From: WLNJ01 sp037131165
GTDB taxonomy: Bacteria; Actinomycetota; Thermoleophilia; Solirubrobacterales; Solirubrobacteraceae
NCBI GenBank assembly: GCA_037131165.1
Contig: JBAXRO010000066.1
Location: 1 to 10,509 of the forward strand
DNA: 10,509 nucleotides
Reading direction: 5' to 3'
Within the stretch, counting starts at the first letter, position 1. Each line of letters starts with the position of its first letter. The translations under genes were made by a program, and so were the position numbers. The notes beneath the pieces were generated by a model. That model had not been told where the DNA came from. It made no database searches and was given only the letters and a program-made list of their open reading frames with translations. Below are positions 1 through 5,249 of the stretch, one piece after another.

Positions 1-2
1 TG

Positions 3-968
3 TCTGTTAAAGAGGTGAAGCCTGCAGACGTTGTCGCCGGGACGATCTTCACCGCGATGGCTGCGCTCGTCGTGGTCGCCTTGGCGATGCCCGGCGCCTT
101 CGGGGATGAGGCCCTGCTGATGGCCTGCGCCTACGGCCTCGTCCGGGCGATGCAGGTCGGCCTCTACGCCTACGGCACCGACGCCGACGACCCCAACCAC
201 GGCGCGATCCTCAAGCTCGCGCCGGGCTTCATGTTCAGCTCGCTGCTCCTGATCGTCGGTGCCCTGGTCGGCGGCGACGCGCAGCTCTGGATCTGGCTCG
301 CGGCCCTGCTGATCGACGTGGCTACCCCATTCCTGTCCGACACATCGGGCTTCCGGGTCCACGCAGGGCACTTCGCCGAGCGCCATGCCCTGATCGTGAT
401 CATCGCCCTCGGCGAGTCGATAGTCGCCCTTGGTGCGGCAGCGTCCGGGCAGCCGCTCGACTTCGCGCTTGTCGCCGGGGTGACGATGGGGGTCGCCATC
501 GCAGCGTCGCTCTGGTGGACCTACTTCGACGTCACGGCAGTCGCAGCCGAGCACAGGCTGGCGAGCGTCGGACCGGTGGCCAGGGCGCGGCTTGCAAGGG
601 ACGCCTACAGCGTCATCCACCTGCCGATGATCGCCGGGGTCGTCCTGCTCGCGTTGGGACTCAAGAAAGCCCTGGGGCACGCCGACCACCATCTCGAGTT
701 GATCCCGGCACTGGCGCTCGTCGGCGGTCCGGCTCTCTACCTGCTGGGGCAGGTCGCCTTCCGTTACCGGAACATCAGGACCGTCGGTTGGCCGCGTCTT
801 TCGGCCGCGGTCCTCCTGCTGGTGCTGCTTCCGGTCGCACTGGCCGTTCCGGCCTTGGCTGCGATCGGCATGGTCTTCGCCGTGGTCGGATGTCTCGTCG
901 CCTACGAGGCGGTCCGCTTCGCTGAGGCACGCAAGGAGATCCGCGGCCGGGCAGGCAAGGGTGACTGA
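3..968 (+). CDS. ltrA: LtrA-family (low temperature requirement A) membrane protein, 5' end missing
   Basis: The frame is open to the left edge, so this is the C-terminal part of a longer gene. The GTG at 15 is only an internal Val codon candidate. LtrA proteins usually run near 350-400 residues and begin with a segment containing an E-L-F-F-D-L-type motif, which is absent here, so roughly 60-80 N-terminal residues are probably missing. The visible 321 residues are strongly hydrophobic, with about seven or more membrane segments. The family hallmark lies at about 363-434: HFAERHALIVIIALGES, including the conserved His, Glu, Arg and the IALGES core. A second typical segment, HLPMIAGVVLLALGLKKAL, lies near 618-675. 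The family is named from a Listeria mutant that failed to grow at low temperature; its biochemical activity is not established. The stop codon (966-968) lies inside the candidate arfB promoter, so the two genes are tightly packed. Family assignment is secure; function is not. Confidence 0.9.
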   Translation, partial: SVKEVKPADVVAGTIFTAMAALVVVALAMPGAFGDEALLMACAYGLVRAMQVGLYAYGTDADDPNHGAILKLAPGFMFSSLLLIVGALVGGDAQLWIWLAALLIDVATPFLSDTSGFRVHAGHFAERHALIVIIALGESIVALGAAASGQPLDFALVAGVTMGVAIAASLWWTYFDVTAVAAEHRLASVGPVARARLARDAYSVIHLPMIAGVVLLALGLKKALGHADHHLELIPALALVGGPALYLLGQVAFRYRNIRTVGWPRLSAAVLLLVLLPVALAVPALAAIGMVFAVVGCLVAYEAVRFAEARKEIRGRAGKGD

Positions 969-989
969 CCCGCGGTCCACGGGTAGCGT
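961..989 (+). promoter_or_regulatory. Candidate arfB promoter, leaderless arrangement
   Basis: GTGACT (961-966, 4 of 6 matches to TTGACA) and TAGCGT (984-989, a TAnnnT -10) are separated by 17 bp. Only six bases lie between the -10 and the ATG at 996, so transcription would begin at or beside the start codon. That fits the absence of a well-placed Shine-Dalgarno: GAGG at 990-993 is only 2 nt from the ATG. The -35 overlaps the ltrA stop codon. Leaderless genes are common in actinobacteria. This is a motif-level prediction. Confidence 0.4.
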
Positions 990-995
990 GAGGCG

Positions 996-1442
996 ATGGC
1001 TGCCGACGGTGGACAGAGGAGCGAGGGGCTGCGTGTGGGTCCTCGGCTTACGATCCCGAAAGCCGAGCTCTCGGTCCGCTTCTCGCGATCGTCCGGTCCG
1101 GGCGGCCAGGGCGTCAACACGACCGATTCAAGGGTCGAGCTGAGCTTCGACCTGCTCGCTTCCCCGTCGGTCAGCGAATTCCTCAAGCGCAGGGCCGTCG
1201 AGCGTCTCGGATCGAGGCTGGTCGGGGGCGTCCTGACGGTCACCGCCTCGTCCGAGCGGTCGCAGCTGCAGAACCGCCAAGCCGCCGAGCGGCGACTCGC
1301 CGAGATCCTCGCTGGGGCGTTAGCCCCGCCTCCGAAGCCGCGCCGCAAGACGAAGCCGACTCGTTCCTCCGTCGAGAAGCGGATTTCGGCAAAGAAGCGC
1401 CGCGGCGAGACGAAGCGCCTGCGCGGCAAGCCCTTCGACTGA
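996..1442 (+). CDS. arfB: Alternative ribosome-rescue peptidyl-tRNA hydrolase ArfB (YaeJ family)
   Basis: This 148-residue protein carries the class I release-factor catalytic motif SGPGGQGVN with GGQ at residues 36-38, followed by T-x-D-S-R-V-E-L (43-49), as in ArfB/YaeJ and ICT1. It lacks the stop-codon-recognition domains of RF1 and RF2, so it is not a standard release factor. Residues from about 111 to the end are rich in Lys, Arg and Pro. In E. coli ArfB the equivalent basic tail enters the empty mRNA channel of a stalled 70S ribosome, after which the GGQ loop hydrolyses the peptidyl-tRNA ester. The length matches the family (about 130-150). The ATG at 996 is preferred because a TAnnnT -10 lies six bases upstream; a GTG near 1035, just before the conserved domain, is an alternative. 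A second GGQ at residues 5-7 is outside the domain and probably coincidental. A hairpin follows ten bases after the stop. Confidence 0.93.
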   Translation: MAADGGQRSEGLRVGPRLTIPKAELSVRFSRSSGPGGQGVNTTDSRVELSFDLLASPSVSEFLKRRAVERLGSRLVGGVLTVTASSERSQLQNRQAAERRLAEILAGALAPPPKPRRKTKPTRSSVEKRISAKKRRGETKRLRGKPFD

Positions 1443-1451
1443 ACTCCCCCG

Positions 1452-1475
1452 CCGGCTTGCTGCCGGGCAAGCTGG
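1452..1475 (+). terminator. Stem-loop after arfB, possible terminator without a T-tract
   Basis: CCGGCTTGC (1452-1460) pairs with GCAAGCTGG (1467-1475): nine base pairs including one G-U, with a six-base loop (TGCCGG). It begins ten bases after the arfB stop and ends 15 bases before the Shine-Dalgarno of the next small gene. No run of T follows, so it may be a weak terminator, an mRNA 3'-end stabiliser, or a structure in the leader of the small gene. Confidence 0.45.
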
Positions 1476-1504
1476 AGTCAGGCAATACGAAGGAGGGAAA
1501 CCGC

Positions 1505-1696
1505 ATGAAGCGATCCCACAAGAACGCCAAGCGACGCACTCGGATGCTCGCGACCGTCAAGTCAGGTGGCCGCAGGCTCGGGCTGGCCGGCTTCCACCGC
1601 GCGCCCCGCATGAGGCATGAGGACGACGGCCGCGGCCGCCACCGGATAGAGCGCCACCACGTCCATCAGGACCTGAGCAAAGGGGACTGGGAGTAG
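1505..1696 (+). CDS. Small basic protein of unknown function, 63 residues
   Basis: I do not recognise this protein. The start is chosen at ATG 1505 because AAGGAGG at 1490-1496 lies eight bases upstream, the best Shine-Dalgarno in the window; a TTG at 1457 in the same frame sits inside the hairpin stem and is unlikely. The N-terminal third is very basic (MKRSHKNAKRRTRM), the middle is rich in Gly and Arg, and the C-terminal half is rich in His, Arg and Asp with the sequence HRIERHHVHQDL. There is no signal peptide, membrane segment or Cys. The charge suggests nucleic-acid or ribosome association, but that is only inference. It lies on the arfB strand, 62 bases after the arfB stop, and converges with the acetolactate decarboxylase gene, whose stop is 43 bases away. 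I see no convincing terminator in that 43-base gap. The main alternative is a spurious ORF; the Shine-Dalgarno argues against it. Confidence 0.55.
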   Translation: MKRSHKNAKRRTRMLATVKSGGRRLGLAGFHRAPRMRHEDDGRGRHRIERHHVHQDLSKGDWE

Positions 1697-1739
1697 CCGG
1701 GGACGCGTCGCAAGCGGGGGCTCGCTGATCGGGCGCGCC

Positions 1740-2558
1740 TCAGCTGTCGAGACGCGAGGAGGCGGGCGGCTCTCCGCTTGGCTGCTCGGCCCTGCGCAGG
1801 GCGGCCTCGCGAGCGACGTCCTCGGACTCCGGCAGGGGAACCCCCGGTGGCAGTTCGATCCTCATCTCGTCGAGTTCCTCGATTCTCACTGTCGCCTTCT
1901 CGACGTCGCACTCGAGCACGTGGCCTCCCCGCGTCCGGTCGGACGAGATGAAGTGCAGGTGGTGGCCGACGACCTCGACTCCCGAGACGGCCTCGGGGAA
2001 GCGGAAGCCGACGACCGTCCCCTCGACGCCCTCGAACTCCCACTCGACCTGGCCTGCGGTCACCTCGACGAGCGGTGGGTAGGGCTTGCTCTGTTTGGGC
2101 ACCGATCGGGCGTGAACCCGGCTGAAGTGGCCGTCGATCCGGATCGCATCGCAGCCGCTGTCGGGCGGAGCGTGCTCCTCGAGCAGGGCGAGCAGCGCAC
2201 CCCAGCCGATCGGCTCTTCGATCTCGACGAGGTCGTCGGTCGAGAACTTGGTTACGACGGCGAAGGGGGTCCGCTGGTGGGAGGCGATCTTCCGGACGCT
2301 CCCGTCGTAGGCCGCCTGCCAGGCCTCGCCGTCGACGATGATCACCTCTCCGTCGAGCCCGTCGAGCGTGCCGATGCCGAGGTCGCCCGCTTCGAGCAGT
2401 TCGCCGATCGTCACGTCGCCGTCGTAGTTGCCGTCGACGATCGCGGCGATCGTCGAGGTCTGCACGGCAGCGTGCTCGGCCGGCCGGTCGGCGAGATGGT
2501 CGTGATCGACGATCCTCACCCCGAGGGCGTGGATCATCGCCGGGTCGATGACTCCCAT
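1740..2558 (-). CDS. budA: Alpha-acetolactate decarboxylase
   Basis: The enzyme converts (S)-2-acetolactate to (R)-acetoin and CO2, diverting acetolactate from branched-chain amino acid synthesis toward acetoin/butanediol. Residues 33-76 hold the family's N-terminal block: QTSTIAAIVDGNYDGDV, then TIGELLEAGDLGIGT and LDGE (E71). TPFAVVTKF is at 97-105, and KPYPPLVEV is at 158-166. The metal site is HHLHF plus GGHVLE, giving H200, H202 and H213, the same spacing as zinc ligands H194, H196 and H207 of the Bacillus brevis enzyme. The length is 272; about 30 residues at the C terminus, rich in Pro, Glu and Ser, extend beyond the usual domain end. The start at 2558 lies 12 bases after the stop of the upstream GST gene, so the two are probably co-transcribed; an ATG at 2537 is an alternative. 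No acetolactate synthase gene is in the window, so the substrate would come from elsewhere. Confidence 0.93.
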   Translation of the reverse strand: MGVIDPAMIHALGVRIVDHDHLADRPAEHAAVQTSTIAAIVDGNYDGDVTIGELLEAGDLGIGTLDGLDGEVIIVDGEAWQAAYDGSVRKIASHQRTPFAVVTKFSTDDLVEIEEPIGWGALLALLEEHAPPDSGCDAIRIDGHFSRVHARSVPKQSKPYPPLVEVTAGQVEWEFEGVEGTVVGFRFPEAVSGVEVVGHHLHFISSDRTRGGHVLECDVEKATVRIEELDEMRIELPPGVPLPESEDVAREAALRRAEQPSGEPPASSRLDS

Positions 2559-2570
2559 CGCGACGCTCGG

Positions 2571-3248
2571 TCAGTCGTCGTCGCTGCTGAGGACCGGGTC
2601 GCCCTTGAACTCGATTGCCGCAGCCGACGGCCGCGCGCGGAGCCGATCGAAGTATGCGGCAACGAGCGGGGTCTCCGCGGCGTTCGGGATCGCTTCGGGA
2701 ACGCCGATCGCCGGCGCCCACATCGGCAGCCGCACGGCGACGGGCAGGGCGCCGAGGTCGCCGTAGGTGAAGGTCTCCCCGGCCAGCCAGTCGCCACCGT
2801 GCGAGGCAAGGCGCTGCTCCAGCTTCGGCCAGCGGTTCGCGAGCTTGGCGACCGTCTGTTGGCCGATGTCCTCGGGTTCGCCTTCCGCCGCTCCGAAGGC
2901 GATCTTGCGCATCCCGCCGAACAGGGTCCGGATGACGAACTCCTCGAACCAGTAGGACTCGAACTTCGCGAGCGCCCGCTCGGTCGGATCGCTCGGCCAG
3001 AGCGCCGGCTCCGGGTGGGTCTCCTCGAGCCAGTCGCAGATCAGCGACGATTCGACCAGGGCGGTGCCACCGACCTCGAGGACCGGTACGCGGTTGAAGG
3101 GGTTCAGCTCGCGCAGGCGGGCGGGCCGCTTGCCGGGGTTGATCTCGGCGATCTCGTACTCGAGGCCCTTCTCGTGGAGTGCTGCGCGGACCTTCCCCGC
3201 GAACGGCGAGTACTCGAACGACCAGATTCGTAGCTTCGGTTCGGGCAT
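2571..3248 (-). CDS. Glutathione S-transferase family protein
   Basis: This 225-residue protein has the two-domain GST layout. The N-terminal thioredoxin-like domain (about 5-80) contains SPFAGKVRAALHEKGLEYE, with S14 at the usual catalytic Ser/Cys position, the cis-Pro loop NRVPVLE (P55), and V-E-S-S (65-68), which in GSTs binds the gamma-glutamyl group. An all-helical C-terminal domain covers about 90-215, with WLAGETFTYGDL being the conserved N-capping region. Start choice: ATG at 3248 (MPEPKLRIW) begins just before the first beta strand; the frame continues upstream but with arginine-rich, non-GST sequence that overlaps folP. No good Shine-Dalgarno precedes it. It is first in a two-gene unit with acetolactate decarboxylase. 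Many actinobacteria use mycothiol instead of glutathione, so the thiol cofactor and substrate are uncertain. Family membership is firm; substrate cannot be read from the sequence. Confidence 0.9.
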   Translation of the reverse strand: MPEPKLRIWSFEYSPFAGKVRAALHEKGLEYEIAEINPGKRPARLRELNPFNRVPVLEVGGTALVESSLICDWLEETHPEPALWPSDPTERALAKFESYWFEEFVIRTLFGGMRKIAFGAAEGEPEDIGQQTVAKLANRWPKLEQRLASHGGDWLAGETFTYGDLGALPVAVRLPMWAPAIGVPEAIPNAAETPLVAAYFDRLRARPSAAAIEFKGDPVLSSDDD

Positions 3249-3292
3249 GGGGAGGATGTTCGCACAGGCGCAAGCCGCGTACGATCGTCCCG
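3249..3292. promoter_or_regulatory. 44-bp divergent promoter region between GST and folP
   Basis: Both genes must be driven from this 44-bp gap unless promoters lie inside the coding sequences. On the + strand TACGAT (3280-3285, 4 of 6 to TATAAT) sits seven bases before the folP ATG, the spacing expected for a leaderless transcript; TTCGCA (3259-3264) with a 15-bp spacer is a weak -35. The -10 overlaps a perfect 8-bp palindrome, ACGATCGT (3281-3288), that could serve as an operator half or be chance. I see no equally good -10 for the GST direction. Confidence 0.4.
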
Positions 3293-4117
3293 ATGAGCGA
3301 CTTCGAGGTAATGGGGATCGTGAACGTGACGCCGGACTCGTTCTCCGACGGTGGTCGCTGGCTCGATCCGGGCGCGGCGGTCGCCCATGGGCTGGCGCTC
3401 GAGGCGGAGGGAGCCGCGATCGTCGATGTCGGTGGGGAGTCGACCCGCCCCGGGGCGGAGCCCGTCGGAGCGGACGAGGAGATCCGCAGGGTTCAACCTG
3501 TGGTCGAGGGTTTGGCCTCCGCTCTCCGATCGGCAACGATCTCGATCGACACGGCGAAGTCGCCGGTCGCCGAGGCGGCGTTGGCCGCTGGCGCTTCGCT
3601 CGTCAACGACGTGACGGCCCTGCGCGGGGACCCGGGGATGGCCGGGGTGGTCGCCGCCGCCGGCTGCGACATCTGCCTGATGCACATGCAGGGCGAGCCG
3701 CGGACGATGCAGGACTCGCCGACCTACGGCGACGTCGTGGATGACGTCAAGGCATTCCTCGAGGAGCGGATGACCGCCGCCGTGGCAGCCGGGATCGAAG
3801 AGGACCGGATCAGCCTCGACCCTGGAATCGGGTTCGGCAAGACCGTCACGCACAACCTCGAGCTGCTGAACAGGCTCGACGAGATCGTCGCCCTCGGTCG
3901 CCCCGTGCTGGTCGGCACCTCGCGCAAGCGGTTCATCGGGGCGATCGCCGGCGGGGAGCCGGAGGAGCGGGTCCCGGGCAGTCTCGCGAGCATCGTGGTC
4001 GCGCTGGAGCGCGGCGCGAGGATCTTCAGGGTGCATGATGTCGCGCCCAGTCTCGCTGCCTTGAGGGTTGCCGCTGCTACCTTCCGCCCATCCTCATGGG
4101 AGACGGAGACGACATGA
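3293..4117 (+). CDS. folP: Dihydropteroate synthase
   Basis: FolP condenses 6-hydroxymethyl-7,8-dihydropterin pyrophosphate with p-aminobenzoate to give 7,8-dihydropteroate; it is the sulfonamide target. The 274-residue TIM-barrel protein shows every signature in order: MGIVNVTPDSFSDGG (7-21), IVDVGGESTRPGAEP (43-57), SIDT (D86), LVNDVTAL (N105, D106), LMHMQG, SLDPGIGFGKT (D176), GTSRKRF (K212) and RVHDV (R246, H248), the last two in the loops that hold pterin and phosphate. Start choice: ATG 3293 puts the first beta strand six residues in, as usual, with a TACGAT -10 seven bases upstream; upstream in-frame codons encode unrelated sequence. The TGA at 4115-4117 overlaps the folB start as ATGA, implying translational coupling. 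First gene of the folP-folB-folK operon. Confidence 0.97.
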   Translation: MSDFEVMGIVNVTPDSFSDGGRWLDPGAAVAHGLALEAEGAAIVDVGGESTRPGAEPVGADEEIRRVQPVVEGLASALRSATISIDTAKSPVAEAALAAGASLVNDVTALRGDPGMAGVVAAAGCDICLMHMQGEPRTMQDSPTYGDVVDDVKAFLEERMTAAVAAGIEEDRISLDPGIGFGKTVTHNLELLNRLDEIVALGRPVLVGTSRKRFIGAIAGGEPEERVPGSLASIVVALERGARIFRVHDVAPSLAALRVAAATFRPSSWETETT

Positions 4118-4512
4118 CCGAGCCGGACCGCGAAGAGATCGCCACCGAGACCGAGGTCGTCGTCGAGGTGACCGGCCTCTCGCTCTACACCCACCACGGC
4201 GTGACCGAGGCCGAGCGCGAGATCGGCCAGCGGCTCGTGATCGACCTGCGCCTCGAGCCGGGCACGTGCGACGCGACCGTCACGGACCGGGTCGAGGACA
4301 CGGTCGACTACGGCGAGGTCTGCAACGTCGTCGCCCTCGGCGCGCAGAGGAAGTCTTACAAGACGCTCGAGGCCCTGATCGCCGCTTTGGCAGACGAACT
4401 GATCGAGAAGTTCGGGGTCGAGAGGGTATGGATCAAGGCGACCAAGCCGCAACCACCGATCCCGCTCGCTGTCGACGAAGTCTCCGTCGAACTCTGGCGG
4501 GAGGCCGATTGA
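4114..4512 (+). CDS. folB: Dihydroneopterin aldolase
   Basis: FolB cleaves 7,8-dihydroneopterin to 6-hydroxymethyl-7,8-dihydropterin and glycolaldehyde, supplying FolK. The 132-residue protein has the LYTHHGVTEAEREIGQ block (24-39) with the conserved Glu in the G-V-x-x-x-E region, the D-T-V-D-Y-G-E-V segment with Y66, and V-W-I-K-A-T-K-P with catalytic-type K111 followed by a proline-rich loop and the last strand VSVELWRE. The start is set at ATG 4114 because it overlaps the folP stop as ATGA and GGAG (4105-4108) lies five bases upstream; an in-frame ATG at 4096 would add six residues and is possible. There is a roughly ten-residue acidic N-terminal extension before the first strand. The folK start overlaps its stop. 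Members of this fold usually form octamers. Confidence 0.95.
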   Translation: MTEPDREEIATETEVVVEVTGLSLYTHHGVTEAEREIGQRLVIDLRLEPGTCDATVTDRVEDTVDYGEVCNVVALGAQRKSYKTLEALIAALADELIEKFGVERVWIKATKPQPPIPLAVDEVSVELWREAD

Positions 4513-5027
4513 CCCCGGACGCCGCGTCAGCCCGGACCGGGTACCTCGGTCTCGGCTCGAACATGGGTGACAGGCGCGCCCAGATGGAGGCCGGCATCGC
4601 CGGACTGCGCGATGCCGGAGTCGAGGTCGTCGCGTCGTCCTCGACCTGGGAGACCGAGCCGGTCGGCGAGATCCTCGACCAGCCGGACTTCCTCAACGCC
4701 TGTCTGGAAGTCAGGACGGAACTGGATCCGATCCCCCTGCTCGACGTCGTCAAGCGGATCGAGCTCGACCTCGGCCGGGATCCCAACGGCCCCCGTCACG
4801 GCCCGCGCCCGCTCGACATCGACGTGCTGCTGCTCGGCGACCTCGTGTTCGAGCACGACCGGCTTTCGATCCCGCACCGCGAGGTCCTCACCCGACGCTT
4901 CGTGATGGCTCCGCTGCTGGAACTCGCCCCGGGACTGATGCTCAGCACCGGAGAGAGTGTCGAGGAGGCATTCGCGGTTCCCCGCGAGAACCAGGAAGTC
5001 AGGGTCGCCGGACCTCCGCTGGCTTGA
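4509..5027 (+). CDS. folK: 6-hydroxymethyl-7,8-dihydropterin pyrophosphokinase (HPPK)
   Basis: FolK transfers pyrophosphate from ATP to 6-hydroxymethyl-7,8-dihydropterin, giving the substrate of FolP. Visible motifs are YLGLGSNMGDR (12-22), SSTWETEPVG (44-53) lining the pterin pocket, DQPDFLNAC (57-65), and the HPPK signature GPRPLDIDVLLL (98-109) with R100, D103 and D105, the last two matching the pair of magnesium-binding aspartates. SIPH and R-x-F-V-M-A-P-L close the domain. The length of 172 is normal. The best start is TTG 4509, overlapping the folB stop as TTGA, with GGGAGG (4499-4504) four bases upstream; the frame is open further upstream but only antisense-like, arginine-rich sequence lies there. 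A hairpin ten bases after the stop probably ends the operon. Confidence 0.95.
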   Translation: MTPDAASARTGYLGLGSNMGDRRAQMEAGIAGLRDAGVEVVASSSTWETEPVGEILDQPDFLNACLEVRTELDPIPLLDVVKRIELDLGRDPNGPRHGPRPLDIDVLLLGDLVFEHDRLSIPHREVLTRRFVMAPLLELAPGLMLSTGESVEEAFAVPRENQEVRVAGPPLA

Positions 5028-5037
5028 CCGGGACCGT

Positions 5038-5064
5038 CAACCCTCAACTTCTGGTCGAGGGTTG
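5038..5064 (+). terminator. Candidate terminator of the folP-folB-folK operon
   Basis: CAACCCTC (5038-5045) pairs perfectly with GAGGGTTG (5057-5064), extendable outward by two G-U pairs, with an 11-base loop. It starts 11 bases after the folK stop. The following GTTCTC is only weakly T-rich, so strength is uncertain, but position and symmetry support a terminator. Confidence 0.55.
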
Positions 5065-5108
5065 GTTCTCACAGCACCTTCCATCCTCGCGGGGCGGGGG
5101 TCGAACTG

Positions 5109-5132
5109 AACGGGAGTCCGCCATCTCCCGTT
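5109..5132 (+). other. Second perfect stem-loop in the folK to giant-gene spacer
   Basis: AACGGGAG (5109-5116) and CTCCCGTT (5125-5132) form a perfect 8-bp stem with an 8-base loop (TCCGCCAT). The bases after it, GTCGCTTTA, hold a short T run. It lies just upstream of the candidate -35 of the next gene, so it could be a second, back-up terminator insulating that promoter or an operator. No known riboswitch class is recognised in this spacer. Confidence 0.4.
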
Positions 5133-5137
5133 GTCGC

Positions 5138-5167
5138 TTTACAACGATGTTGGTCATCTGCTAGAAA
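5138..5167 (+). promoter_or_regulatory. Candidate extended -10 promoter of the giant secreted protein gene
   Basis: TTTACA (5138-5143, 5 of 6 to TTGACA) is followed after 18 bp by TAGAAA (5162-5167, 4 of 6 to TATAAT), preceded by TGC (5159-5161), an extended -10. A start near 5174 would give a leader of about 75 nt. The leader holds a small inverted repeat CCGAT/ATCGG (5178-5191) and GCGCG-TT-CGCGC (5220-5231), the latter ending seven bases before the Shine-Dalgarno AGGAG (5239-5243). The rest of the 222-bp spacer shows nothing further I can identify. Confidence 0.45.
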
Positions 5168-5249
5168 CCCCGACTGCCCGATCTCGATCGGCAAGAAACG
5201 AGCGATCCGCGCGACCCGAGCGCGTTCGCGCACCCAACAGGAGACGCCA

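Noticed and set aside
1010..1018. Second GGQ tripeptide near the N terminus of ArfB (residues 5-7)
   Set aside because: It lies before the conserved domain and lacks the surrounding S-G-P-x-x-x-G-V-N context of the catalytic loop.
1697..1739. Bidirectional terminator between the convergent small ORF and acetolactate decarboxylase
   Set aside because: Only a 4-bp AGCG/CGCT pairing is visible and there is no T-tract on either strand.
1920..3233. Plus-strand frame of 437 codons
   Set aside because: Antisense to the decarboxylase and GST genes; its Asp/Arg/Val-rich product is the usual complement-frame pattern in GC-rich DNA.
1666..3273. Long minus-strand frame of 535 codons
   Set aside because: Extremely rich in Arg, Gly and Pro with no recognisable motif, and it overlaps two well-supported genes (acetolactate decarboxylase and GST) in another frame of the same strand. 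It is a high-GC shadow.
5065..5249. Possible riboswitch in the leader of the giant gene
   Set aside because: I compared it by eye with the c-di-GMP (GEMM) consensus and saw no GGTCACGCACAGGGCAAACC-like core or other class I know; only simple hairpins are supported.
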